Shown: piece after piece, positions 32,304-44,466 of the stretch
How positions within the stretch are numbered: the first letter of the stretch is position 1
Layout: every line of letters begins with the position of its first letter
From: Stenopsyche tienmushanensis
Taxonomy: Eukaryota; Arthropoda; Insecta; Trichoptera; Stenopsychidae
Assembly (NCBI GenBank): GCA_008973525.1
Contig: WACJ01000516.1
Location: forward strand, 186,001-250,000
Direction of reading: 5' to 3'
DNA: 64,000 nucleotides
The notes under the pieces: model-generated
What the model saw: only the letters and a program-made list of their open reading frames with translations
What the model was told of the DNA's origin: nothing
Database searches by the model: none
Program-made: the position numbers and the translations under genes

Positions 32304-32668
32304 TACACTCGGGCCTCGTAAAACACGGTTATATGGTTCCGCAAAAACGTCGCGTAATACAAATCCGTGTTATACAAGGTTTGAAGTTCATACAAAATTA
32401 GGGTTTGCGTTCCAAAAAAATATCGAAGATAGTTTGTATACATGTCATCAAAACCTTCTCCACCAATATCACGACAAATTTTTATTGTCCTTTGGTATTT
32501 ACCTTCTATTGATAGTAAAACATTTTCTTCAGAGACTATTTCTACTTCTAGCCAGCAGACAAATTGTAATTTTCTTTCAAACCGTGTTATATAAAGCGTG
32601 TTGTAAAAACATGTCAACATTTTTACAAACGTGTTATATAAAACCGTGTTATACGAGGTCCGAGTGTA
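32304..32668. mobile_element. Tigger-like MITE with CACTCGG.CCTCGTA ends
   Basis: TA at 32304-32305 and 32667-32668 encloses 361 bp. The left end is CACTCGGGCCTCGTAAAACA and the reverse complement of the right end is CACTCGGACCTCGTATAACA; similarity continues for about 26 bp. Inside are repeated CGTGTTATATAA words near both ends. TA target and CTCG-rich ends are typical of Tigger/pogo elements. The 139-codon minus-strand frame across it (32270-32689) is repetitive (many YNT) and follows from the subterminal repeats. I do not regard it as a gene. Confidence 0.75.
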
Positions 32669-32744
32669 GTTACCAATATTAAGTCGCAAGGTTGAATATT
32701 GGTAATATAATAACTAATAAATATATAAATATAAATAAAATATG

Positions 32745-33385
32745 CAAAATCGAGAATTCTCATTTCTCGAGAATTTTTCTGATTTCTCAAGGAAATTAAA
32801 GAAATAGTTTTTTACTGTATAAAATAAAATTTGTATCAATATTTTTAATACAAACCGAATTTGAGTACATTTCTACCAAAATGCATTCTGTTTGAAAGGT
32901 TTTATTTGGGTTCTAAATATGAAAAAAATGTTCAGAAATTTCAACACTTTCAAACTGGTCTTGTTTTTGATCAAGAAACAAAAGATACGTCCTAAATACG
33001 TATTTATTCCGCCACAAAAGTATCCATGCTTTCTCAGAAAGTTTAAAGACTTCAATAGAGAGATCTGATGATAGTGATTTTGACAAATTACACCTATATT
33101 TGTGACAGTTGAAAAATTGTTTAGAATGCATTTTTAGGTTTAAAAAAAATACGAATAAAAGTCAAGAACCTTTTGGCGACATAATGTCGACATAAAAGTG
33201 GAAAGGTTTAAATTTTAAAATGTTTACCATATGTTTAGTTGTTTTATTTCAATTACATACTAAGACATTACTATTTATATGCAACACTTTACTGTTTTAT
33301 CAAAATTTCTTGAGAATTCTCAAGAAATTCGAGAAATGAAACCGAGAATTCTCATTTCTCGAGAAACGAAAATCATCGAGAAATC
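32745..33385 (-). repeat. Palindrome-rich repeat, copy 2
   Basis: Both ends carry GAGAATTCTCATTTCTCGAGAA palindromes (32752-32775 and about 33343-33366). 32745-32920 is the inverted counterpart of 27965-28195. A minus-strand 72-codon frame in the middle (32913-33131) has no recognised domain. The structure suggests a transposon with palindromic subterminal repeats, of unknown superfamily. Confidence 0.55.
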
Positions 33386-33390
33386 AGAAT

Positions 33391-33696
33391 CTCTAGATCA
33401 GCGCTTCTTAAACTCATGTAGTTCGCGAACCCCCTCTTGAGCAAAATTTCTTTCGTGGACCCCCTCTTGAAGTTTTTTTTTTAATTGTGGACCACATTCC
33501 AACCCTTGTCACTTAATTTTTCAAACAAACAAACATTTCTTGGTCAAATATTGGTCAAAATAGATATTCTTATAATGTTTTCTGTAAATAGTTTCACGAA
33601 AATATCTTTTTCAACTACAGATAAATGTTTATTATACCTTCGCGGATCCCCAGAAATGGCTTTGCGGACTCCTGTTTAAGAACCGCTGCTCTAGAT
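33391..33696. mobile_element. hAT MITE with 8-bp target duplication
   Basis: CTCTAGAT at 33391-33398 and again at 33689-33696 is a perfect 8-bp duplication around a 290-bp element. The element starts CAGCGCTTCTTAAACTC and ends GTTTAAGAACCGCTG. The reverse complement of the end, CAGCGGTTCTTAAAC, pairs with the start. An 8-bp duplication with CAG..TTCTTAAAC ends is diagnostic of hAT. It has no transposase and is therefore non-autonomous. Open frames of 64-94 codons across it are incidental. Confidence 0.92.
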
Positions 33697-36304
33697 AAAC
33701 ATATGCTAATTTTGTTAGAAAATTACGGATTGTCCTTAAATCAGGACGACCACCAAATTTTAATTGAAGATATATTGCGATCTTTAACTGAATCAGATCC
33801 TTGTCAATTATCAAAAGAATTATCACAGAAACTCTCGTCTTTAACATCAACCGTACACAATTTGGATGCCGCACGAACTGTTCGCTGATAAAAACAATGT
33901 CAGAAAAAGAGCGCAATCTTTTTCTTGAAAATGATTACTTAATAAGAGAAATGGATTTTATACGGGATAACCTAATTCAAGGGTTGTTCTGAAACTCTAT
34001 ATAACAGAGTATAATTATTTATAATAAAATAAGAACCGATTTTTTAAACTCATTATTCTTCCATGTTTTCTTTGTTCAGTGAATAGCATTTAGCCCGAAG
34101 CTATCATGTTTGAAATCAAATGAAAATCACATGAAAATGAATTTTGCGATTAAGGTGGATGTGACAACTATTAAAATGGTTCTTCATGAATGTGGGCTAC
34201 TAATAGCTAAAACATCTAGCTGAAAGTACCGACGCATTATTTTAAAGAAACAGCAATTTTACTTCGACAATTTGATCGATGAGATACTTTATGTCTTCAT
34301 TGAAATACTCCTTTGGGAGAGTCATTCGAGTTGTACACATAAAATGGTGTGCACAATATTATTAAATATACTCGAACAATATCATCTGCTATCTTGTACT
34401 TTTTTGTATCATATGCTCTCACAAAATAGTTTCATAAGTAATTCTTCGGCGGAGACTGTTTTTAGCTTTCCAGAACGTGTTTTTTAGTTGTTAGTGTTCG
34501 TATAATCATGTTTAAATTTCGAAAAAGTTTCTTGATTTTTCTTTGATTTTACCTCCGCACTTTTCAGAAATACGTTTAATTAAACTGAAATATTTTTCGC
34601 TTTCGTACGCATCTCTACAGCAGAATACCGTAGATGGTTAATAACTGATTTCATATCCTCTTGTTGAGTTGTAAAATATTACATAGTATTCCTTGTAGTA
34701 TGGAAATAAAGGCCCTTCTTCATCGAAATATTTGAAATGTGAAAATATAGATATATGCTGAAGATATGGACTGAATAAATCAAATAAATTAGAGACTATA
34801 AGCCATGTTACGAAGCGAAAGCTACACCATCTTCGCCGCGTTATGCGGATCCATAAGTGTAATATAATAGTATTCTTCTCTAAAATATACTACAAAAAGT
34901 CGGTGATTCTGGTTGTAGACATATATCATGCCTGAAAAATGTACTGCAGAATGATCTCAAAAAATTACGGATGATTTTACTGATAATAAATGCGTTTATT
35001 GCGTCTTTTAATAAATGCGAAAATTGTGATGTAGACATTCAATCGAAACGTTTAAATATGATTTTTTTAAAATATTTTGGCGAGTATGTTGCAAATGTAT
35101 GTATATTAGATTAAAAAAATAGTAAGTTGAAACAATGTGGTAATTGTAGCCATTTATAGATGTGCTGAACACAGCCAAGTTATCTGACAAGGCCAGCAAA
35201 TGAAAGATTTTATGTTATCCTTGTTAACAGCCAACGATGTTCCTCCAGTGCCTCGTCGTTTGTTTAACTTTCCTCATTAAAAAGGACTTGACACAATGAA
35301 ACGTTCTTGATATCGTGTAATGTGTCCCGAATATGCTAATTTTCGTTGCACTAATCGCTAATATTATTTATTTCGGTATACATTTAACAAATATCCAGCA
35401 TCGCCTCGTGACGTATCTTTACATCCGTATTAATAAAGCTAACAATTGTAAGAGTTTATTTCTCTTTATGCTTGTAAATAATTCGGAGACTTACAGCATC
35501 TCAAAATTTTCTTAGACCAACGGGTCTAAGATTTGGTAAACGATATTGATGTTATCTATTTTTCTATTTGTACTCTTAATACCTGCTTTTTTTTCAATGA
35601 TAATTTTTATTGTTAAAGTATATAATCCTGTTTATTAATATAAATAGTATTGCTTAATCTCAAAATAAACTTTATACAAAATGATAACTGTATCATCTGT
35701 GTAAGCTTCATTTTTTTTTTTCTATTTTACAACTTTTAATGTTTTTTGCCTTTTCAAGAAAATATCAGTGGAGATTAAATGCAATTATCTCAAAATCTTT
35801 CTGTGTCAATGTAAAGACATTCATTGCCAATATTATATAACAAATAATGACTATTCAAACAATCGCTTAATTTTATGTTTCTATAGATCTTACATATCAT
35901 ATTGCCCGTCATCTTAAGCCAAATCTTAACATTGTTAAATCCCTTCAAACTAAAATATTATTGGTTTTTGAATCAACAATTTTGAATTTTGTTCAGTTGC
36001 TTTCATCTTTTGGCATGATATTTTGTTTTCATGCCATATATGCAATATTTGCTAAGACCCATTTATTTTTTGCCATTTCGTTGTGGAAGAATTACATCTA
36101 CGTAATATGATATCAGCGTTGATTGTTTGTCGTATTCAAACTTATTTTTTTCCACACCAACTTCTTCAGTCAAAATAAGTTCTGGTCCACTCGTTTTCGT
36201 TTCCCGACATTTCCACTCTTTATGCTTTATTGACTGCCATGTGAATTTGAAGAATGGCCCAAGTTTGGATCACATTCGAAATTGACTTTTTTTCTTTCTC
36301 ATAG
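33697..36304. other. Unassigned AT-rich stretch
   Basis: Frames of 60-71 codons have no recognised product. The final 40 bases form a strong pyrimidine tract (TTTTTTTCTTTCTCATAG) that serves as acceptor for the exon candidate at 36305, so part of this may be intron. Confidence 0.5.
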
Positions 36305-36490
36305 ATTGGCCCCGATGCTCGATGGCGGAGCACGTTTGTCATTTGGAAGAAGAGTTCATTTCAATATGATTCGCAGTTATTAGGAGCCGGCAAAGAAAAT
36401 CATAAGGAAAGCCCTCCCCCTCGGGACTCCCCGAGCCCGACGCCTTTCGAATGGGTTCCCATAGCAGCATCGACCGGCGGCTATAAATAG
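36305..36490 (+). CDS. Candidate terminal coding exon, unknown gene
   Basis: An excellent acceptor (CTTTTTTTCTTTCTCATAG) is followed in phase 0 by a 61-codon open frame ending at TAG (36488-36490). It reads IGPDARWRSTFVIWKKSSFQ, YDSQLLGAGKENHKESPPPR, DSPSPTPFEWVPIAASTGGY and a final K. The codons are mixed and the proline/serine tail looks like a real cytoplasmic C-terminus. I do not recognise the protein. The final codons (TATAAATAG in a GC-rich setting) also look like a TATA box, so an alternative reading is a promoter. The antisense 90-codon frame (36339-36611) is probably a G+C shadow. Confidence 0.5.
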   Translation: MGPDARWRSTFVIWKKSSFQYDSQLLGAGKENHKESPPPRDSPSPTPFEWVPIAASTGGYK

Positions 36491-36620
36491 CGCGGCCAGC
36501 GGCGTGGGAGTGCGTGCCCCGGCAGCCCCCATTTACCCGTAGCCCCCCATCGCTCCCCCCATTGCGGGGTGCGCACCCAACCGGCCCCCAGACGGGCCCA
36601 CCCCTCCTCATTTTTTTTAT
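36480..36620 (+). promoter_or_regulatory. GC-rich block with TATAAATA, possible promoter or 3' UTR
   Basis: GGCTATAAATAGCGCGG at about 36479-36495 is followed by roughly 110 bp of CCCC-rich sequence. A TATAAATA in GC-rich flanks fits an insect core promoter with a start near 36510. The same bases encode the last two codons and stop of the candidate exon. Both readings are recorded, and the coding one is slightly favoured because of the upstream acceptor. Confidence 0.3.
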
Positions 36621-36740
36621 AAGCGCACAATATTTTATACATCAATTTTTCGCCGTATTACACCTTCGTAATATCATTTTAATGAGCTCCTCACGCTGGA
36701 ATGAAAAAAACCGCAACACGGGCGTAAAAAAGTTAAAATA

Positions 36741-37904
36741 GGCGATTCTAATTTTCGTAACACGTACTCGAACGAGCTGAATGATAGATCCTCGCCGCTG
36801 TAATTTTTTAATATGTACTCGATATAAAGAATTGAGTATCTCTTTGATTCAGCTGTGCTTTTTTCACCCCCATTTTTATTATATTTTAATGCCCCATTGA
36901 GTGCCTTCTTATAAAATCTAAAATATGGAATTCAAAGACAGATTGAGAATATATAACATCACTTTTTTAAAAAAAGATTATCTACAAGAGATGATTTTAT
37001 GGATAATTTTAGAAACGCTTCCGAATGACGTCGTAGTAAAATTTGATTAATACGGGACACACGGGAGTAGCCACGGCGACCATAATTCGCGACATTGAAT
37101 ATGTCCCTATCTTAATAAGCTTATTTTTTTATTTATAAATACCGATATATTATGGAAGAAACATTAAATTCTGATTTACTAAGTTTTACCTTATAATAAT
37201 ATAAAATATTATAGTAGATAATATTAAATACATTCGAGTAATTTGAAATTTATTTCCTATGAAATTCATTTGAAATTTTAATTTGTATATTGTATAATAT
37301 TTACATTGAAATTTATAATGAAGGTATCAATCCCGATACAAACCTGAAAAAAACACCTACGACTTCCACTGTCCGATTGCTTGTTCCATCCATCGATATG
37401 TAGCCCGTAGGAGGTATTCTCACAGTAACAGTATTTTTTTTGTTCCCTTCGTAATATTATCTTCCTTTTCTTCTTATTATCCAAATCTGTTATCAAATGT
37501 GGGCGTTTTTCATATGAGACATTTCTAGGAATAAAGGATTTTTTATGTGATAGTTTCCCATTAGTCCCATCTCTTCTAATTATTAATAAGATAATAATTA
37601 TTATAATTATTAATAATAAGATTATTTGATTGGGAATTGTTAGATAGGAGAGGGTCTATATGTATGGCGAAATGATCATTATTTTTAGTAAAATTTAAAT
37701 GATCTTTGCAAATCAGTTACTCATAGGCGTCCTGTCTGATTTTATTATTCTTCTCAGTATAACTTTTTTTTAAAATACAATAAATCAGAATATGTCTAAG
37801 TCAAGATTATCATTCGAAAATATTGATGCTTTTGATCTTCCAATTTTTGATACGGTGAAAATTATTTCCAAAAACGATTTAATATTTGAGCTTTGATAAT
37901 AAAA
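36741..37904. other. Unassigned AT-rich stretch
   Basis: Only a 72-codon minus frame (37278-37496), with no recognised product, and AT-rich filler are seen. There is a local ATTATTAATAATAAGATTATT direct/inverted run near 37585-37625. Confidence 0.5.
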
Positions 37905-38045
37905 GACCTGTAGGTAGTCCCCCGGTTAAGCGATTGGACTCAATCATCTAGGGTTCAAATTTACAGGAGGCGTGGCTGGCGACCATATTTTTAAAAACAT
38001 ATATACGCCATGAAAAAACATGTCAAAATGTTTGGCAAAGGTTTT
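37905..38045 (+). repeat. tRNA-Ser-derived SINE-like element, copy d (best preserved)
   Basis: The head GTAGTCCCCCGGTTAAGCGA then TTGGACTCAATCATCTAGGG then TTCAAATT parallels eukaryotic tRNA-Ser (GTGGTTAAGGCGATGGACT in the A-box arm region, GGTTCGAATCC in the B box). It is followed by a unique body, GGCGTGGCTGGCGACCATAT...ACGCCATGAAAAAACATGTC, that recurs at 2.7, 3.3 and 24.2 kb. Internal pol III boxes plus a tRNA-unrelated body define a SINE. No clear tail or target duplication is visible. Confidence 0.6.
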
Positions 38046-38558
38046 TAGGGAAAAATTGTGATATTCGAAAACCGGTTTTTTGATCCTGAAAACCTGATTT
38101 TGAATATAAAAATTAAATTTTCATTTTCTAAGAATTTTGGACGAAAAATATTCACTTGCAGGACGTGTTCTAGCAAAGGTTCTTACCAGATTTTTTTAAA
38201 CTAGTTTTAAAACCTTTTTCGCAATTAATTCTTATCTTTAAAAAAAAAAAAACTTATAATGAGTGAAAGCATATTAACAAGGATGCATACTAATCTCGCG
38301 TCGGAAATAAATGTTGAAGAAGAATGTGTAGAAATAGTCAAAGAAGATATAACCTTTAAAGGAGCGTAAGAGAAGTTCATTAATAAATTGGTTCAGGAAC
38401 CGGTAAAAAAAGCCTAACGTAAAAATCATTAAAAGCAGAATTTGCGCCATATGAGTCAACTAACTAAAAAGGGGGAAAAAAATAGAAATATAATTCGAAT
38501 GTTTAAAATGCATTCACCCTTATATGTATAGGGTGAATGCCGAATATTGGTAAAAATA

Positions 38559-39377
38559 TATTAGGGTGTCCCATAAGTTTCTTTCGTTTTCATATTAATA
38601 AAAAAATAAACAATTTGTATTACATCAATTTTTTTTGAATAATATATGATCTATTCTGTTCTATTACCTTTTTTCATCTCTTCGGAAGCCTCACAATGCC
38701 TTCTTGCTAAAATTTCCCAGGTTTGTTGGCAAAATATTGATCAAGGTACATTTTTATATCATTTTTTGAATTTTATATCAAGAAATAAATAATAATCTGA
38801 AGGGGCAATGTCCGGAGAATATGGAGGATGAGGTAAAACATCCCAGTCAAATGATAATAATTTATTTCTGACGAGCAAAGACACATGAGGTTTGACGTTA
38901 TCGTGATGAAAAATAACGCCTCGTCTGTTCGCTAATTCTGGCCCTTTTCTGGTAATTGCATCTTTTAGATTGTCTGCTTGGAAACAATATTTTGTTGAAT
39001 TGATCGTTTCACCTTGCTGAAGTAGCTCATAATAAACTACCTTGGTCCAAGACCGTTTAAGTTGGATATTCTCATAGAGTATCCAACTTTCATCTCCAGT
39101 GACAAGTCTCTTCAAAAAAGGTTGGCTATTATGTCGTTGGAGAAAAAAATTGCATGTTGAAATACGCTGAAGTTTATTTGAGTCAGTCAGTTCATGAGGA
39201 AGCCACACATCTGAACGATTGATGTAGCCCAATTTTGTCAGATGATTATGTACGAATGTTCGTGGAATTTCTAACTTGTTAGCTATTTCGCGAATAGTAT
39301 ATCGCGAGTTTTTTTCAACCATGGCTATGATTAGATCTGTGTTCATTTGCGAAAGAAACTTATAGGACAACCTAATA
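38559..39377 (-). mobile_element. Mariner family 2, copy ii (same 5' deletion as copy i)
   Basis: Terminal repeats TTAGGGTGTCCCATAAGTTT (from 38561) and AAACTTATAGGACAACCTAA (to 39375) lie between TA dinucleotides; the element is 815 bp. As in copy i (19.2 kb), the 5' terminal repeat runs directly into codons for ...QMNTDLIIAM, so both copies lack the first roughly 80 residues. This copy has its own additional internal deletions but keeps the full 3' part. Two elements sharing one deletion breakpoint indicates that the deleted form itself multiplied. Confidence 0.85.
38759..39346 (-). pseudogene. Truncated mariner transposase with D34D motif (195 codons)
   Basis: From an internal ATG at 39346 the frame is open for 195 codons (an upstream extension to 39403 lies partly outside the element). 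Visible parts are the second HTH (TIREIANKLEIPRTFVHNHL), the WLPHELTDSNK linker, the first aspartate in RLVTGDESWILYEN, the second in GVIFHHDNVKPHV and the third in HPPYSPDIAPSDYYLF. Exactly 34 residues separate the second and third aspartates. Missing are the first HTH and about 23 residues before VVYYELLQQ (the HPKKV-CIWW block present in copy i). The C-terminus is cut to LDIKFKK. All three catalytic aspartates survive, but the DNA-binding and core deletions make activity very unlikely. Confidence 0.8.
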
Positions 39378-42300
39378 TTTTTAATATAAAAATAAATAAA
39401 CAAGCTATCAGCTCGTAGTTGAAATTGGCATTAGTTAATGTGCTTTTAAAATATTACTCATATCGCTTGAGGAAAACGGCTCAAATTATGCTTGCGATTT
39501 ATATTTTATTATTGTTATTCTCATCAAGTATGGATGTTTTGATTGAAATCTTAAGTATTTGTATAATGAAAGTTGTAGGACGCTACTGTGAAGCTCCCTC
39601 GATCCCCAACCTCCCGTCTCAAGCTTCAGGTACCGAATAAGGGTGGGAAAAAGGGGTTCAGGGGGAGTTGATAACCTTGTAGCATGGTAAGCGAACAGTT
39701 TTCTCGTAGCGGGCCATTTTCATGTAAACATTTCCTCCACGCCTCCGTTTAGTCGTCTCCTTATTTGTACGACGAAAAAATAATGTCAAAGATAATATTT
39801 GCCAATCGTAATCATATTATGGTCTTCCGACATATGAGCGGCCATACTACATAGTCGAGGATCTGCAGCTCTTCAGACGCCGTCGATGCTTCGATAGAAA
39901 TTTATTTTATCGTCAAAATTTCCCCTCAAGCGATGTGATCCATTTTTCCACGCTGATGATCGAAGCGTACTTAAGCTGTGCAAACTTGTAGTTTTCTTTT
40001 ATCTCATTGGTATATGGGTTTTTCTTAAGAGCACCTTTATATACCCGTATATTTCTAGGTGCCGTCACCACTTCCGACTGCTTAACATCGAAATGTGGTT
40101 GGAATGAGCGCGTAGTTACTATCCTCATTTTCTCCCCGGAAGCGTTTGTCTCCTATAGGTGATTTTTATTTAAAATGTATTTCTTCCCCCAAACAAAAAT
40201 CGCTTTGATATTTTACCTTTTTTTTAGATTTTCTATTTTTCCCCTAATTATCCCGGAAACTCAATATTTTGTCTTATAAATTGGTTTTAAAGTTAAATTT
40301 AAAGTTAAAAATATTTCATAGTTGAAATGATTCAATTAATTTTAAAAGGTTCACGTCCGTTCAGATTACAAAACCAATCAGTATGAATTTAACAGATCGA
40401 TAGATAAATGGATAAATCATAATTATACAAGCAAAACAATTACTTATTAAATTTAAACAGAAATCTCTATAAATAAGAATGTTTTACATACAAGATCTCC
40501 ATATAATTAATATTAATATTAACGTCTTTTTGTAAGTTTGTTGTAAATTTTGTGTGGACGTATTAAAATTTTTGATACGCTAGGTGATCAAAATGGGCGT
40601 GGTTAATTGAAATTTCAATTTCGTTCTAATCGTTTCATAGCTCAATTTCTAAGAAAGCATATCTAAATTGAAATTGTAGTCTCGGAAGGTTCCATAGTTT
40701 TCAGTAATTTATTCAGCTGGAATAATTTTTGAAGGACCCGGTGATCCTTTACTAAATCGAGGTGTGGGATAATTCACTACCCTTATTCATAATATTTCCA
40801 CATAAATGCTTCCACAAATATACCTGAATGGACATATTAATAATGGCCATGTTCTATTTATAATGTATTATTTGTTACAATTTATCAATGTGTATGCAAA
40901 TTATTATTCTAGATAAAATTATTTGTGTATTTTAAAATATGGCTTACTACTCTATCGTCTGTCAGTGACCCCACCGATTACTTGATTAGGGAAGATATTT
41001 TTAAATTTAACGAATAAAAAAATTAAATTATTTCTTATAATAGAAATAATTATTTTGTCCTTTGAAAACGCGTTTTTCCCTTCAAATAATCAAATTAACA
41101 CAAAGGAATCTAATGGTTATATCTTCTTTATTCTCTATTTATTCTCATCAGATATAAGTTTTATTTGAGCGATCAGCGGCGTATATTATCTGCGAATCAA
41201 TTTAAAAATACACATAGACGGTACACATTTAGGTTTTTTTAGAAAATGGTGATACTTATCCAAAAATGAATTTATTATACGTCGATGTATTGTGCTGTAG
41301 GCTAATGTGTTTTACTGAGAATTTTCCCTCAAACTCTAGCAGTCAAAGGGAAATCTCCACTTCCTTTTGGGTACTTTGACATTTGACATTTCGTCCCCGA
41401 AACCTTCAGGGTCCATAGCGCATTAAATTTTAAAATCGACGTTACGGAACCTTCCAGGAAAACGACACGGATGAAACGCCACTTCGAGAAACAATTGTTG
41501 AAATCCTAGCGTCGCTATAAAAATACATATCATAGTGCGAACCGCCGTTGCTATTTCGGAAGAAAAATATCAAGTTTCGTCGAGTCGGACTGTTCAAATA
41601 TAGAATTGATTATTTTGTATTTAATTTAATATGGAGACCTTAATAATGTGATTTATTTTTTGTCCAATACGAGGAAATTTATTCGGTAGAGCGATGTTGA
41701 ATGATGTGGGAACGAACACACTTGGAATTATTCTGTTGGCTATCATTACTAATTTTTGACAGTGGAACTTCTTTGAGAGTTTTCCGAATATCATTTTCTA
41801 TTAGAAGTTTTTGTCGTTGTAGTTAATTTGCCGCATTTATGTATTTTAATGAAATAATCTTAAACAACAAGTCATATTTGTGTCGATCAAGTTTGTCGAT
41901 ATAATTTAACAGATGGATGATGTGTTCATTGATCATCCAGCCTCTAAACTTTAATATGCATAATTTTTAATTTAATTATCTATAATCAAAATTAATTATT
42001 GAAAGCTTTAGACATTTGAAACTTAAACACGTATAAAACGTCTTGTGAAATAAAAATTTGTTGTGTTGAGATTCCACAACATTTGAAGGGATTAAATGCT
42101 TTTCATATGTTAAATGATGCTAAATTACAATAGATTGCATTAAATAAATCTCAACGCTTAAACATCTCGTTGTCAGTGATAAATTTTGTATATTTCGTGG
42201 CTTAAGGGTTGTTTTATTTGACATGGAGAACTTCTCCAGTGCATCTCCGGTTTGAAAAGTCGATCCGGGATTAGAAACCGTGGAGCTTAATTCCATCTAA

Positions 42301-43200
42301 AGGTTGCCGGTCTTAAAGGTCCGAGGTCGACGGAATAAAATAATGTCTTGTCTATGTATATCATTTTTTATTCAGTTCTTTATTGTTTTGACCTTTGGCA
42401 GTTTGGCCCATTTTCCTGAACGAGTTTTTCTCCCACGCCCTACGAGAGGAAACTGCGAGTGGGCAGATCCTACCTGTGGAATCTTTGTTTTTTCCCGCAT
42501 TTCGCATTTTTTTAACACCAAACATTTTAATAGCGTCGAAGCCGAAGCGAATATTTTTGCTGTTATGCCTATTAAGGGATTTTTTCTTTAATACTGTACA
42601 ATAACAAATATTTTCTTCGTAGGTTGTTGTTAGTGATGGCTTAATATTTTATCTTATATGCTTCGCATAAGGTATATTTCACGCTGAAAGAATTATGTGG
42701 GTTCTAATTTTTTTCAAAGGGAAATTATTGTCATAACATCTCATTAATTTAATGAGAAAATAAACTTATCTCATTTGAATTGAACCGGCAAGTTAAACAT
42801 TATTTGCGGGATCGTTTAATACGTTCCCATGCTTATATTAATTTTATGTGCATTATCATATTATACTATTAAATAAATAAATATATAGTGTAATTAATAT
42901 TAATAATGGATGAAAAATTTATGCTTATTTTGGGCTGAAAATGAGTTGACGAGAAACTTGACATTCATGAAAAGATTTTGTTATTCATGCGACTGTTCAA
43001 AACACGTTTGATATGGCTTAATGCTTTCTGATTCAAATAACAATTTTTTACATTAGCTGTGAAGCGAAAACAAATTTTCCTATTCATTAACGACGTGCTC
43101 AATCATATATCAAAACATCTAGAGGAATAACAAGGGATTAACAACATTTTGTAAATAGTTTAAGTTTTCACCCCTTAGTTTTGTTGTCGTCAGTGCTCAA
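39378..43200. other. Unassigned AT-rich stretch
   Basis: A 71-codon minus frame at 39913-40128 (MRIVTTRSFQPHFDVKQSEV...) and a 95-codon plus frame at 42304-42591 are the only notable open frames. Neither has a known domain, and neither has convincing splice sites. The interval looks like intergenic or intronic DNA. Confidence 0.5.
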
Positions 43201-43214
43201 TACCTGGAGACTGG

Positions 43215-43395
43215 CAACATTTGCCCTTGGTCCCGCACGTGGAAACAACACCCCCTAAACCCCACGGCTAGGCTGGCCCTAGCCTAACACGCCACGTCCT
43301 GTCTACCCTCGCGCATTGCCTTCCCCAACACGGCCTCTCCCGGAAATGCATTTAGGTCCCGGCTCAATCCTTTTAGTTTCAGTTTCACTTTGCAT
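43215..43395 (+). other. GC-rich block ending in a strong donor site, possible first exon
   Basis: About 180 bp of C-rich sequence ends at TTTGCAT|GTAAGTTAA (donor at 43396). One plus frame is open from about 43290 to the donor (CLPSRIAFPNTASPGNAFRS then RLNPFSFSFTLH). It could be a 5' untranslated first exon, because the 44.7 kb microexon lies 1.3 kb downstream on the same strand. The reverse strand also has a short ATG frame. No protein is recognised. Confidence 0.35.
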
Positions 43396-44149
43396 GTAAG
43401 TTAATTAATGTGTTTTAAAAATTATTACGATAAATTATTCAAATTTTTGTGGAAAAATTTAAAAAAAGTTTTACTTTAAGATAGTACTCGTCTTGATTGT
43501 ATTTATATATAATTAGTTATTCAAAATCTTGTGGGAATATAAAAATGCATAGTTAAAATTAAATTGAGTAGTTTTTAAGTGTAAGTAAATCGATGGGATA
43601 TCTCCCGAACGTGGCTCACTTAAACGGGGATGAAGACATACTTTAGCGTCTAAAAGTCAGTAAATCTTCTGACGTAACGCTATATTAATATTGCTTACAA
43701 ATGGAAATAAGTAAATTTGACGATCACAAACCCAATATGATATAAATCTATGTATAACAGTGCTCAACTGCGCCATACAAATCCATTATACATCATGCAA
43801 CTTCATTGTATGCGGGGTTGAAAAATGATGTCACCGCCAATATTTGTCACCGTTTCAGAGTCGATAGAAAAAATAAAGTCTGCACTGTGTTTGTTCAAAT
43901 TCGTTTTGACACGAAAAAGAATCTTCACAAATATTCACAAAATTAAGTGATCGATCACATCGCCGAATACACTCTCTGTAAGTAAGCTGTATGTGTATTT
44001 TTCAAATCCACACAACGTGGGTGTATTCAAATTATCTTAGTTATACAGAGCAATCTGTCAAAGTAGTTTTCTTTCAGATCATTTAAAATGTCTATTATAA
44101 TTATGCGGCTAATTTAAAAGATTGAAACATGTAATGGATTGTCCGCTTA

Positions 44150-44400
44150 GGAATGTTAAATGAAAGAGCTAAATTCAAACAAAAAATTGATCAATTAATT
44201 TCATCGATACAATGTATTCTCCTTCAATAGATATAATCTTTTCCCATTTTTTTTAAAATTTCGAATTGATTGTTTTACCTTCCCCTTTGAAAGCCACTAT
44301 CTTATCCTTTTTTTGATTTGGGCACGACACTCATTTTTCATCTCCAGTCATAAGATATCTCTTCAGATAGAGTGAATATTATATTTTTTTGAAAAACGTT
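44150..44400 (-). pseudogene. Mariner remnant (TGDE block joined to C-terminus)
   Basis: On the minus strand the frame reads LKRYLMTGDEK, the first catalytic aspartate block of mariner. After a stop it goes directly to KKWEKIISIEGEYIVSMK, the C-terminal RW-KCI-GDY region. The middle of the transposase is deleted. No terminal repeat of its own was found. Confidence 0.5.
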
Positions 44401-44466
44401 CGTTTTTATGAGACAAAAGTCGAAATTATAGTTTTGCTTGATACACTGTTATAGTAATTACCAAAA

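Noticed and set aside
32270..32689. 139-codon minus-strand open frame
   Set aside because: It covers the whole Tigger-like MITE and its repetitive YNT content comes from the subterminal TTATATAAC repeats; no domain is present.
36339..36611. 90-codon minus-strand frame opposite the 36.3 kb exon candidate
   Set aside because: Antisense openness caused by G+C-rich codons; no splice sites or domain support it.
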